Assembly: GCA_003171295.1 (NCBI GenBank)
Contig: PMYF01000651.1
Coordinates: 9,078 to 32,344 of the forward strand
From: Acidobacteriota bacterium
Lineage (GTDB): Bacteria; Acidobacteriota; Terriglobia; UBA7540
Direction of reading: 5' to 3'
DNA: 23,267 bases
Part shown: piece after piece, positions 7,887 through 15,542 of the stretch
How positions within the stretch are numbered: position 1 is the first letter of the stretch
How the letters are laid out: the number at the start of each line of letters is the position of its first letter
Made by a program: the position numbers and the translations under genes
Notes under the pieces: generated by a model
What the model was told of the DNA's origin: nothing
What the model saw: the letters and a program-made list of their open reading frames with translations, nothing else
Databases searched by the model: none

Positions 7887-9383
7887 ATGAAGAACAAGGT
7901 GCTCCTGTTTCATCCACCCTACGAGGGTCCTCCGCTCGGTGCTCCCCTCAGCTTGTTGAGTCTGGCCTCCCCTTTGCTCGAAGCGGGCTTTTCCGTCTCG
8001 ATCGTGGATGCTTCCATCGACCGCGCCTACAAGAGCTCTTTGGTGAATGAAATTCCGGGAGCCCTTTGCCTTGGGATTTCTCTCTTGACGGGTGGGATGA
8101 TTCGTTCGGCCATCGAAATATCGCGCCTGGCGCGGCAGGTCAGCCCCGAACTCCCGATTATTTTCGGAGGTTGGCACCCAAGCTTGCTGCCGGCCCAAAC
8201 CCTTAGCGAAGACTTTGTGGATGGCGTCGTCCGCGGGCAGGGAGAGAAAACCCTCCTCGAATCGGCTCAGCGGCTTCAGGAAGGTAAGTCTTTGGAAGGC
8301 GTGCGTGGTGTCTCCTTCAAGCCCGACGGGAACCCCCTTCACAATCCGGACCGGCCCGTCGCCAGCGTCGAGGATTTGCCCACCCCCGCTTTCGCCATGG
8401 CAGATTTCGACGCTTATGAGTCCGTGACAGGGATTCGAACCCTCCCCTACGCCTCCAGCGTAGGATGCCCTTACGCGTGCAACTACTGCACGGACCAGGT
8501 CTTTTACAACCGTCGCTTTAATGCCTACAGCGCCGGCCGCGTCGTGTCCGAGGTCACCGAACTGGTTTCGCGAAATCGCCTGCAAGAAGTTGCGTTTCTT
8601 GATTCGAACTTCCCGGTGAACGTCAAGCGGGCTGTGGAAATTGCTCAAGGTTTCCTGGATTCCAAGTTGAAATTCCGGTGGACCTTCCAAGCCTCCACAG
8701 ACCTTCTATGCCGCATGACCGACAGCGAGGTAGGTCTGCTGGGAGAAGCTGGGGTCTCCCACATGGGTTTCGGCACGGAATCAGCCTCCCAGGAAGTTCT
8801 CGCCCTTATGAATAAGAAGCATCAGCGTATCAACGACATGTTTGAGACCGCACGAAAGTCAGAGCGGGCAGGCATCCGCGTGACCTTCAATCTAATCTTG
8901 GGATATCCAGGTGAAACGGAAACTGACCGCCTCGAGACTTTTCGTATCATGAGCGAAATCGCCCGGCAGCATTCCAACGTAAGCTTCTCCCCCAACATTT
9001 TCACACCTTACCCGGGCATTCCCATCTGGCCTGAGTTGAGAAAAATGGGCGTGCGTGAACCGCGATCACTTGCCGAGTGGGCCGATGTCGACCTCGGAAG
9101 TAACCATTTACCCTGGTTGCAGGGTAAAGAACTCAAACGTTTGAAACGGATGCTGGAATACTTCCTGTTGAACAACCAGATCCGGCGGGCCGCGATAAGA
9201 ACTCGTTGGGCGCGCAACGGGTTGCGCGAAGTCTTGAGCGCGCCGTTGCGGTGGCGATTGCGAAAGAATCAGTTCGCGATTCCCTGGGAGTTGTGGCTGG
9301 CTCGCACCACCGAGCGATTGGTCACCCGCCGTTCACTCTTAACGGGACAAACACTCGGCCACGGGATGCAGGAGGTCTGTTGA
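7887..9383 (+). CDS. B12-type (cobalamin-domain) radical SAM protein 1
   Basis: A 498-residue protein. Residues 1 to about 135 form a Rossmann-like domain of the B12-binding type: VLLFHPPYEGP, LASPLLEAGFSVSIVDA, then FGGWHPSLLP and VVRGQGEKTLLE. The classical DxHxxG cobalamin motif is absent, as in many members of this class. The radical SAM core follows with CPYACNYC (C194, C198, C201) as the 4Fe-4S ligands, and FLDSNFPV and FGTESASQEVLALMNK further on. The C-terminal 100 residues are basic and helical. Characterised relatives use methylcobalamin and SAM to methylate unactivated carbon or phosphorus, or to rearrange rings. The substrate here is unknown. It is the most divergent of the three paralogues and the first gene of the block. 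ATG 7887 is preceded by GGAGG at a rather long 13-base spacing. Confidence 0.87.
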   Translation: MKNKVLLFHPPYEGPPLGAPLSLLSLASPLLEAGFSVSIVDASIDRAYKSSLVNEIPGALCLGISLLTGGMIRSAIEISRLARQVSPELPIIFGGWHPSLLPAQTLSEDFVDGVVRGQGEKTLLESAQRLQEGKSLEGVRGVSFKPDGNPLHNPDRPVASVEDLPTPAFAMADFDAYESVTGIRTLPYASSVGCPYACNYCTDQVFYNRRFNAYSAGRVVSEVTELVSRNRLQEVAFLDSNFPVNVKRAVEIAQGFLDSKLKFRWTFQASTDLLCRMTDSEVGLLGEAGVSHMGFGTESASQEVLALMNKKHQRINDMFETARKSERAGIRVTFNLILGYPGETETDRLETFRIMSEIARQHSNVSFSPNIFTPYPGIPIWPELRKMGVREPRSLAEWADVDLGSNHLPWLQGKELKRLKRMLEYFLLNNQIRRAAIRTRWARNGLREVLSAPLRWRLRKNQFAIPWELWLARTTERLVTRRSLLTGQTLGHGMQEVC

Positions 9384-9429
9384 TTCAAGCTCTGGAGTCT
9401 TCTCGGGCGTCGAATGGTCCCGACGGAGG

Positions 9430-10938
9430 ATGAGCACTTTGGTTGACGTTCTGCTAACCCACTCTTATCACCTTTATTACGACCGGAAGCAGGCGCGGAA
9501 ACTGCAACCCTACCCGCCTCTGGGGACACTCTACGCCGCAGCGCTTCTGAGGAAACAGGGCTTTTCGGTGGCGCTCTTCGACAGCATGCTGGAGGACCCC
9601 GAGCAGGGATTCGCAGAGGCGCTGGCGGAAAATCGGCCGAAGGTCATCGCGATTTACGAAGACAATTTCAATTTTCTTTCCAAGATGTGCTTGAGCCGGA
9701 TGCGTCAAACTGCCTTCGGGATGATCGAGGGGGCGCGCGCCTATGGGTCGAAAGTCGTGGTGAATGGGTCTGACGCTTCCGATCGCAGCCGGGAATACCT
9801 CGAGCGAGGCGCCGATTACGTCCTGCTGGGTGAGGCGGAGTGGACGCTGCTCGAACTCGTCGAATCCATCCTTCACAACTCAGGCCATGCGCCCGAGGGG
9901 ATCAGGGGGTTGGCGTACCTGGGGCCTCCTGGCACGTCATTGGTTCGAACTGCGCCCCGGCCGCTCATGCGCGACCTGGATTCACTTCCCTTCCCTGCAA
10001 GAGATCTGGTGGACATGGAGCGATACCGGAACGTCTGGAAGCAGGCGCACGGATTCTTTTCGCTCAACGTGGTAGCCAGCCGCGGGTGCCCCTACCGTTG
10101 CAACTGGTGTGCAAAACCTATTTATGGGGACTCCTTTCATCCGCGCTCGCCGGAAGCGGTTGCACTGGAAATGCTGGAGCTCCGGCAAAGGTACGGGGCC
10201 GACCATCTTTGGTTTGCCGATGACCTGTTCGGGATCAATAACCGATGGACTCAGGGCTTCGCCGACCAAGTCGAGCAACGTAAGGCCGGAGTGCCTTTTA
10301 AGATGCAATCGCGCGTGGATCTGATGCGAAAAGAAACGGTCGCGGCGCTCGCGCGCGCCGGTTGCACCGAAGTTTGGATGGGTGTGGAGTCCGGCTCCCA
10401 GAGGACCCTGGACGCGATGCAAAAGGGAACCCGTGTCGAACAGGTCGCACAGGCCCGCGAGAGTCTCAGGCACAACGGTATCCGTGCCTGCTATTTCCTG
10501 CAGTTTGGCTACCCCGGAGAAGCGTGGCGCGACATCCAGAAGACCATCCAATTGGTTCGGCAGACCCGACCTGACGACATAGGAGTCTCGGTTTCATATC
10601 CCCTGCCAGGAACGGAGTTTTACGAACAAGTCCGCGAACAGTTGGGTGAGAAGACCAACTGGGTGGACAGCCAGGACCTGTCCATGATGTTCAAGGGCTC
10701 CTACACCAGCGAGTTCTATCGCGCTTTACGTGACACGTTGCACGCCGAGGTGAAATCCTGGAGTTCGCCGCCAGCCTGGACATTCAGCGTACACGATGCT
10801 TCGAAGGCAGGCACCCCCTTGACCCCGATGGAATTGGAAGAACTCTGGGCGCGGGTTGAACGACTGGAGCAGACGTGCCGGAACTCCGATGCCACGCTGC
10901 TTCCCGTTTTGGCCTGCTCCCCGATTGAGTGCAGTTAA
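9430..10938 (+). CDS. B12-type radical SAM protein 2
   Basis: A 502-residue protein. The N-terminal domain begins LVDVLLTHSYHLYYD and continues PYPPLGTLYAAALLRKQGFSVALFDS and VLLGEAEWTLLEL, the shape of a cobalamin-binding domain without DxHxxG. The region usually reading GGxHP is changed to VNGSDAS (about 111-117). The 4Fe-4S motif is CPYRCNWC (C220, C224, C227). WFADDLFGINNRW and VWMGVESGSQRTLDAM are typical of the core. It is clearly paralogous to the next gene along its whole length, suggesting tandem duplication. GGAGG at 9424-9428 abuts the ATG with no spacer, which is unusual. TTG at 9439 (residue 4) has a better spacing and could be the true start. The gap to the upstream gene is 46 bases. 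Confidence 0.87.
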   Translation: MSTLVDVLLTHSYHLYYDRKQARKLQPYPPLGTLYAAALLRKQGFSVALFDSMLEDPEQGFAEALAENRPKVIAIYEDNFNFLSKMCLSRMRQTAFGMIEGARAYGSKVVVNGSDASDRSREYLERGADYVLLGEAEWTLLELVESILHNSGHAPEGIRGLAYLGPPGTSLVRTAPRPLMRDLDSLPFPARDLVDMERYRNVWKQAHGFFSLNVVASRGCPYRCNWCAKPIYGDSFHPRSPEAVALEMLELRQRYGADHLWFADDLFGINNRWTQGFADQVEQRKAGVPFKMQSRVDLMRKETVAALARAGCTEVWMGVESGSQRTLDAMQKGTRVEQVAQARESLRHNGIRACYFLQFGYPGEAWRDIQKTIQLVRQTRPDDIGVSVSYPLPGTEFYEQVREQLGEKTNWVDSQDLSMMFKGSYTSEFYRALRDTLHAEVKSWSSPPAWTFSVHDASKAGTPLTPMELEELWARVERLEQTCRNSDATLLPVLACSPIECS

Positions 10939-10961
10939 TCCTCCGCCAGGGAGGACATAGT

Positions 10962-10977
10962 GGGTTTTGCGAAACCC
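10962..10977 (+). other. Small perfect hairpin before radical SAM gene 3
   Basis: GGGTTT and AAACCC pair around a TGCG loop (6-bp stem, 4-base loop). It lies between an AGGGAGGA Shine-Dalgarno-like sequence near 10948-10955 and the ATG at 11001. If the mRNA folds this way, the hairpin would shorten the distance from ribosome-binding site to start codon. It may also be chance. Confidence 0.3.
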
Positions 10978-11000
10978 TTGCGCCGCTTCTGGTCGCCGCC

Positions 11001-12398
11001 ATGGATCTGCTTTTAACTCACGGCTACTTTCTTTACGATGATCCCAAAGAGCTTCAGGTCATGAAGCCCTATGCTCCTTTGGGAATCCTCTATCTGGCGT
11101 CGCATCTGCGTGCCCGAAATTTCGACATCGAAATATTCGATACAACTTTTTCTTCCTGGCCGGAACTTCAAAGATGCCTCTGGAGCACACGCCCCGCGGT
11201 CTTAGGGGTCTACGCGAACCTGATGACTCGGAGCAACGTTGTCCGCACACTGCGCGCGGCCAAAGAAGCAGGGTGGAAAACCATGGTGGGCGGCCCCGAA
11301 CCGGGGGCCTATGTCGAGGAATACCTGGCAGCCGGAGCCGACGCGGTAGTGATCGGCGAGGGGGAGATAACTTTGGAGGAATTGCTGCCCATCCTCAACG
11401 GAGGATCACTTGAAGATCTCCACCGGGTCCACGGCATTGCCTTTCGCGGAGAAGATGGTTGCACGCAGCGCACCCCACCTCGCGCGCTGATTCCCGAAAT
11501 CGATGGACAACCCTGGCCCAACCGCGAATCCATCGCCATCGAGCGCTATCTCGAAGTCTGGCGGCAACATCACGGCAGGGGTTCGGTATCCCTGATTACG
11601 GCCAGAGGTTGTCCATACGAATGCCGGTGGTGCAGCCACGCTGTCTACGGCCAGACCCATCGCCGCCGGAAACCTGCCTCGGTGGTTGACGAGGTGGAGT
11701 GGATCCTCGAACGTTACAGTCCGGAAATGCTCTGGTTTGCCGACGACGTCTTCACGATCCACCATGGCTGGCTGGCTCAATTTGCGGTGGAAATGAAGCG
11801 CCGCAACCTCCATATCCCTTTCGAGTGCATTTCGCGCGCCGATCGGCTGAATCCACAGGCCGTCGATCTGCTCGCCCAACTGGATTGCTTCCGCATTTGG
11901 ATTGGTTCGGAGAGTGGGTCGCAGCGGGTGCTCGACGCGATGGGACGGGGAGTAACTGTTGAGCAGGTCCAGACCGCCGTGGAGTTGTGTAAGTCCCGGG
12001 GCATTCAAACCGGGATGTTTCTGATGTGGGGATATGAGGGCGAGGAATTGGACGATATCGAGGCAACGATCCAGCATGTCAAGCGTTCCGGCCCTGATGT
12101 CTTCTTGACCACGGTGGCGTACCCCATTCGCGGCACCCCGTACTTTGATGAAGTGGGAGAACGGGTGGTGGGCACCAAGAAGTGGGCGGAAGGCTCCGAC
12201 CGCGACTTTCAGATCCGCGGGCGGCATTCCCGGCAGTTTTATCAGAACGCCGACCGACTGCTGCGCGCGGAAGTTGAGCTCCAGCACCTCTTGAGTTTGG
12301 AGATGCCGGGCGGCGATGGGACGATTGTCGAACTACGTCAAAGGATCGATCAAGCTCGGGAAGGGATAAAGGCTACCTTCTCGGAAGTTGAGGCGTGA
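11001..12398 (+). CDS. B12-type radical SAM protein 3 (paralogue of protein 2)
   Basis: A 465-residue protein from ATG 11001. This start is chosen because MDLLLTHGYFLYDD aligns with the start of protein 2 (VDVLLTHSYHLYYD). A GTG at 10929, inside the end of the previous gene, would add 24 residues with no counterpart. The cobalamin-type domain (PYAPLGILYLASHL, MVGGPEPGAYVEEYLAAGADAVVIGEGE) lacks DxHxxG. The radical SAM motif is CPYECRWC (C204, C208, C211), with WFADDVFTIHHGW and IWIGSESGSQRVLDAM in the core. Enzymes of this class perform difficult methylations or rearrangements, and the substrate is not deducible. Its stop lies 7 bases before the methyltransferase start at 12406, so translation is likely coupled. 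Confidence 0.86.
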   Translation: MDLLLTHGYFLYDDPKELQVMKPYAPLGILYLASHLRARNFDIEIFDTTFSSWPELQRCLWSTRPAVLGVYANLMTRSNVVRTLRAAKEAGWKTMVGGPEPGAYVEEYLAAGADAVVIGEGEITLEELLPILNGGSLEDLHRVHGIAFRGEDGCTQRTPPRALIPEIDGQPWPNRESIAIERYLEVWRQHHGRGSVSLITARGCPYECRWCSHAVYGQTHRRRKPASVVDEVEWILERYSPEMLWFADDVFTIHHGWLAQFAVEMKRRNLHIPFECISRADRLNPQAVDLLAQLDCFRIWIGSESGSQRVLDAMGRGVTVEQVQTAVELCKSRGIQTGMFLMWGYEGEELDDIEATIQHVKRSGPDVFLTTVAYPIRGTPYFDEVGERVVGTKKWAEGSDRDFQIRGRHSRQFYQNADRLLRAEVELQHLLSLEMPGGDGTIVELRQRIDQAREGIKATFSEVEA

Positions 12399-12405
12399 AG
12401 AACCC

Positions 12406-13230
12406 ATGAGTAGCCTCGGGGAAACCACGATTGCTGGGGTCGAACCTTTCGACACCATTGCCGAAGTGTACGACAACCTCTTCACGAATTCTGCGATCGG
12501 GAGCGCACAGCGCCGGTCGGTTTGGACGGAATTAGACAGGAACTTCCGGCCAGGACAGCGCATCTTGGAAATTAATTGTGGGACCGGCGTTGACGCGCTG
12601 CACCTAGCCGGCCGTGGAATTCGCGTCGTGGCCTGCGATTCGTCATCGGGAATGATCGCGGCGGCAAGGCGGCGATGGGAAGCATCTCCGTATCGCGATG
12701 GGGTCGATCTCCGCCACCTTGCCATCGAGCACATTACCCGTCTCGAAGGCGAAGGTCCCTACGATGGGATTATTTCAAACTTCGCGGGTTTGAATTGCCT
12801 TCCCGACCTAAAACAGGTGGCCGCGAACCTCGCTCGCTTGGTGAGTCCGGGCGCCAAGGCGATTCTGTGTCTCTTTGGCCGTCTGTGCTTGTGGGAAGTC
12901 CTATGGTATTTGGCGCAGGGTCACTTCGAGAAAGCCTTCCGCCGGCTCCGCCCTCAGGGCGTTGTGGCGACCTTGGCGGCGGGCGGCCAAGTGCTCATCC
13001 GATATCCTGCGGTGAGGTCCCTGCAAGAGGAATTCTCCCCCTACTTTCGACTGAAGAGTTGGAAGGGCGTCGGCGTCGCGGTGCCGCCCTCATACCTGGA
13101 ATTCTTGCCGGCCCGCTTCCCCCGGCTGTTCCGATGGGCAGTTGAAATCGACCCGTTCCTCGGCCGGTGCCCGGGCTTTCGGGCTCTGGCGGACCATGTC
13201 GTGGTGGCCCTTGAGCGGTCTGAGATATGA
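12406..13230 (+). CDS. Class I SAM-dependent methyltransferase
   Basis: A 274-residue soluble protein. Motif I is RILEINCGTGVDALHLA (about 52-68), with the acidic residue D78 after strand 2 (VVACDSSSGMI) and YDGIISNFAGLNC as the motif IV region. FDTIAEVYDNLF at the N-terminus is the familiar opening of this family (FDxxAxxYD). The C-terminal third (YLEFLPARFPRLFRW) is less conserved and may bind the acceptor. ATG 12406 fits the family start. A TTG at 12388 would add six residues overlapping the previous gene. The next gene overlaps its stop by four bases (ATGA). O- or N-methylation of a sugar or lipid intermediate is plausible, but the acceptor is unknown. Confidence 0.85.
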   Translation: MSSLGETTIAGVEPFDTIAEVYDNLFTNSAIGSAQRRSVWTELDRNFRPGQRILEINCGTGVDALHLAGRGIRVVACDSSSGMIAAARRRWEASPYRDGVDLRHLAIEHITRLEGEGPYDGIISNFAGLNCLPDLKQVAANLARLVSPGAKAILCLFGRLCLWEVLWYLAQGHFEKAFRRLRPQGVVATLAAGGQVLIRYPAVRSLQEEFSPYFRLKSWKGVGVAVPPSYLEFLPARFPRLFRWAVEIDPFLGRCPGFRALADHVVVALERSEI

Positions 13231-14264
13231 GCACCAAACTGCTTCCCGTAGCCGAAACCCAATTCGCCCACCCCGGCCCCGAGGCAAGCCCGCCAAGTCT
13301 TCTTCGCCTTCGTTGTCCGGCCTGCGGTTTCTCGGATTCGAATTGGGCGCTCCGCAGTTCGGAGCTGGCGGAATTCGCTTGCGCGTCTTGCGGATTCACC
13401 CTCGATCGCAGCGGGGGCATCTGGCGAGCGCTTGCCCCTGCACGAGAAGAGCGCTTTCAGCAGTTTATGATCGAGTATCAAACGGTCAGGCTGCGAGAGG
13501 GTCGCGGCTCATCCAGCGAACGCTTCTACCTCGAACTGCCTTACCGGGATGTGACAGGATGCAATGCTTGGCAGTGGAGGATTCGCGGCCGGAGTTTCCG
13601 ATTTTTCGAGCGCCGCATTCTGCCCAAGATTGAGGGGGACCATCCGCGGGGACTCGACATTCTGGACATCGGCGCTGGAAACGGATGGATGAGTTACCGG
13701 CTTGCTCTGCGTGGACACCGGCCGGTGGCTGTTGACTTATTGGTGAATACGCTCGATGGGCTGGGCGCCGCGCGCCGCTACTTCAGGTACCTACCCCACT
13801 CGTTTCCTCTCTTCCAAGCGGAGATGGATCGTTTGCCGTTCGATGACCGGCAGTTTGACCTCGCGGTTTTCAATGCCTCCTTTCACTATTCGGAGGACTA
13901 TGAGCATACGCTGCGGGAGGTTTGCCGATGCTTGCGACGGCCAGGGCACCTCTTGATCCTTGATTCTCCCCTGTATCATCACGATGCGAGTGGATTGCGA
14001 ATGCTCGCAGAAAGATCCCGGGCATTCCAAAAAGAATTTGGTTTCAGATCTGACAGCATTGTCCACCGCGGGTATCTGACCCAGGAAGCGCTCGACGACC
14101 TGGGGCACAGACTGGGGTTTGGGTGGATGAGGTTCAACGCCTGGTACGGGGTCGGATGGGCTCTTCGCCCCCTTAAAGCCTTTTTGTTGAGCAAGCGCGA
14201 GCCGTCGAAGTTTTTCGTTTTCTGGGCCACCCTGGGCGGGTCCGAAAGCCGAGCCACGACATGA
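13227..14264 (+). CDS. SAM-dependent methyltransferase with N-terminal zinc-ribbon
   Basis: A 345-residue protein. The first 70 residues hold a four-Cys zinc-ribbon (C30, C33, C52, C55; CPACG and CASCG). The methyltransferase fold follows, with motif I LDILDIGAGNGWMSYRLA (about 143-160), PVAVDLL as the strand-2 acidic region, FDLAVFNASFHY as motif IV, and LREVCRCLRRPGHLLILDSPLYH as the late strands. The ribbon plus Methyltransf_11-like layout occurs in proteins that act on nucleic acid, sugars or lipids, so it does not settle the substrate. Start and stop each overlap a neighbour by the ATGA pattern (13227-13230 and 14261-14264), which is strong evidence for a translationally coupled operon with the flanking methyltransferase and radical SAM genes. 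Confidence 0.85.
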   Translation: MSTKLLPVAETQFAHPGPEASPPSLLRLRCPACGFSDSNWALRSSELAEFACASCGFTLDRSGGIWRALAPAREERFQQFMIEYQTVRLREGRGSSSERFYLELPYRDVTGCNAWQWRIRGRSFRFFERRILPKIEGDHPRGLDILDIGAGNGWMSYRLALRGHRPVAVDLLVNTLDGLGAARRYFRYLPHSFPLFQAEMDRLPFDDRQFDLAVFNASFHYSEDYEHTLREVCRCLRRPGHLLILDSPLYHHDASGLRMLAERSRAFQKEFGFRSDSIVHRGYLTQEALDDLGHRLGFGWMRFNAWYGVGWALRPLKAFLLSKREPSKFFVFWATLGGSESRATT

Positions 14265-15313
14265 GCCCATTGACAGCGACTATGGAGTCAATGCGTATCT
14301 TACCGGACGCTGCTCCGGCGCATTACATCCGCGAACTTCCCATCCTGGTGATCTTTCCGCACAGCCGCTGCAACTGTCGATGTCTGATGTGCGATATCTG
14401 GAAGATTCGGCAGGTTCGGGAGATCACGGTGGCGGACCTGGAACCGCACCTTGCCAGCCTGCGCGAACTCAAAGTGAGGTGGATCGTTTTTTCGGGGGGC
14501 GAGCCCCTGATGCATTCCGACTTATCGGCCTTGGCTCACCTGTGCCGCAGGGAGGGAATCCGCCTAACGCTCCTCACCGCGGGCTTGCGGCTCGAACGGC
14601 ATGCCGCTGAGGTCGCCGAATGTATGGACGACGTCATCGTCTCGATTGACGGGCCGCCGAAGATACATGACAGCATTCGGGGCGTGCCGGGCGCTTATCA
14701 CCGGCTGGAGCGCGGTATTCAGGCCCTGAGAGTATCCCGTCCTCCCATGTTGGTTCATGGACGTTGCACCGTCCAGAAGCACAACTTCCGCCATCTCCGC
14801 GCCATGATACGCACGGCCCAAGCCCTGCATCTCAATTCTGTCTCGTTTCTGGCTGCGGACGTAAGTTCCGAAGCCTTTAACCGCAGGGGAGGATGGCCCA
14901 CGGATCGAAAGGCCGGTGTTGCTTTGGACAGGAGCGAAATCGAAGAACTTCAGGGTGAGATCGAAGCGTTGATTCGTGATTGCCAGAAGGAGATTGAATC
15001 ACGCTTCATTTCCGAGAAACCCGAAAAGCTCCGCCGCATCGCGCTGCATTTTCAAGCTCACCTGGGCCAAGTGCCACCGGTGGCACCACGCTGCAACGCA
15101 CCGTGGGTGTCGGCCGTGATCGAATCTGACGGTACCCTCCGGCCCTGTTTTTTTCACCGCCCGCTCGGCAATCTTCATGACGCCGCCCTTGGCAGCATTA
15201 TTAACAGTGAAGTCGCGCTGGAGTTTCGACGCCAGCTCGACGTTTCCACTAATCCTATTTGCCGCAGGTGTGTGTGTGCACTTTTCGTGCAAAGGGAAAC
15301 TCTCAGTCGATAA
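14261..15313 (+). CDS. Radical SAM protein with SPASM-like C-terminal cluster
   Basis: A 350-residue protein. C37, C41 and C44 (CNCRCLMC) are the SAM-cluster ligands, GGEP (79-82) binds the methionine amino group, and VSIDGPPKIHDSIRG is the typical mid-barrel segment. The C-terminal part has CNAPWVSAVIESDGTLRPCFF followed by GNLHDAALGSI and CRRCVC, the SPASM-type layout for at least one auxiliary 4Fe-4S cluster. SPASM enzymes include peptide-modifying maturases, sulfatase-maturing enzymes and sugar or cofactor enzymes. No precursor peptide or sulfatase is nearby, so a small-molecule or glycan substrate is more likely. The start overlaps the preceding stop by four bases. It is the last gene of the block, and a 229-base gap with no coupled gene follows. 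Confidence 0.87.
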   Translation: MSPLTATMESMRILPDAAPAHYIRELPILVIFPHSRCNCRCLMCDIWKIRQVREITVADLEPHLASLRELKVRWIVFSGGEPLMHSDLSALAHLCRREGIRLTLLTAGLRLERHAAEVAECMDDVIVSIDGPPKIHDSIRGVPGAYHRLERGIQALRVSRPPMLVHGRCTVQKHNFRHLRAMIRTAQALHLNSVSFLAADVSSEAFNRRGGWPTDRKAGVALDRSEIEELQGEIEALIRDCQKEIESRFISEKPEKLRRIALHFQAHLGQVPPVAPRCNAPWVSAVIESDGTLRPCFFHRPLGNLHDAALGSIINSEVALEFRRQLDVSTNPICRRCVCALFVQRETLSR

Positions 15314-15542
15314 GAACCTGGTTCGGGAAGGCCCTCGCAACTTGATCCGTCGGTCCTCGGGATATTGGGAACATGCTCCCCCATCTGGGACGGGATTGCA
15401 TTACACTGTTTGTCAACACGCCGGGAGTTTACGGGCTAGGATTCTCACTGAGGGACAAGAAGGGGCGACGAACGACGCGCTCCCGGCGGCTCCCGCCCTC
15501 CGCACAAAGGGAGAGCCGCGGGCCACATTGCAGGGGGTTCCT
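15314..15542 (+). other. Leader region of the porin gene with a bulged hairpin
   Basis: This gap separates the radical SAM block from the porin gene. At about 15482-15521 a GC-rich bulged hairpin can form (CCCGGCGGCTCCC with GGGAGAGCCGCGGG), without a following T-run. It may be a weak terminator for the upstream operon or a leader of the porin mRNA. A TTGTCA at 15410-15415 has no well-spaced -10 element. I see no gene here. The frame continuing from 15177 is open but overlaps the radical SAM gene and does not encode a signal peptide. Confidence 0.35.

Noticed and set aside
7881..8690. Long minus-strand open frame opposite radical SAM gene 1
   Set aside because: It is antisense to the conserved B12-type and radical SAM motifs and shows no recognisable domain.
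11406..12287. Minus-strand open frame of about 290 codons opposite radical SAM gene 3
   Set aside because: It shadows the conserved core of the plus-strand gene and has no ribosome-binding site or domain.
7887..12398. Bacteriochlorophyll-type (BchE-like) function for the radical SAM genes
   Set aside because: The proteins share the general class, but no other pigment gene is present and the context is polysaccharide assembly.
15177..15542. N-terminal extension of the porin frame back to 15177
   Set aside because: It overlaps the radical SAM gene, has no ribosome-binding site, and would bury the signal peptide that starts at 15543.
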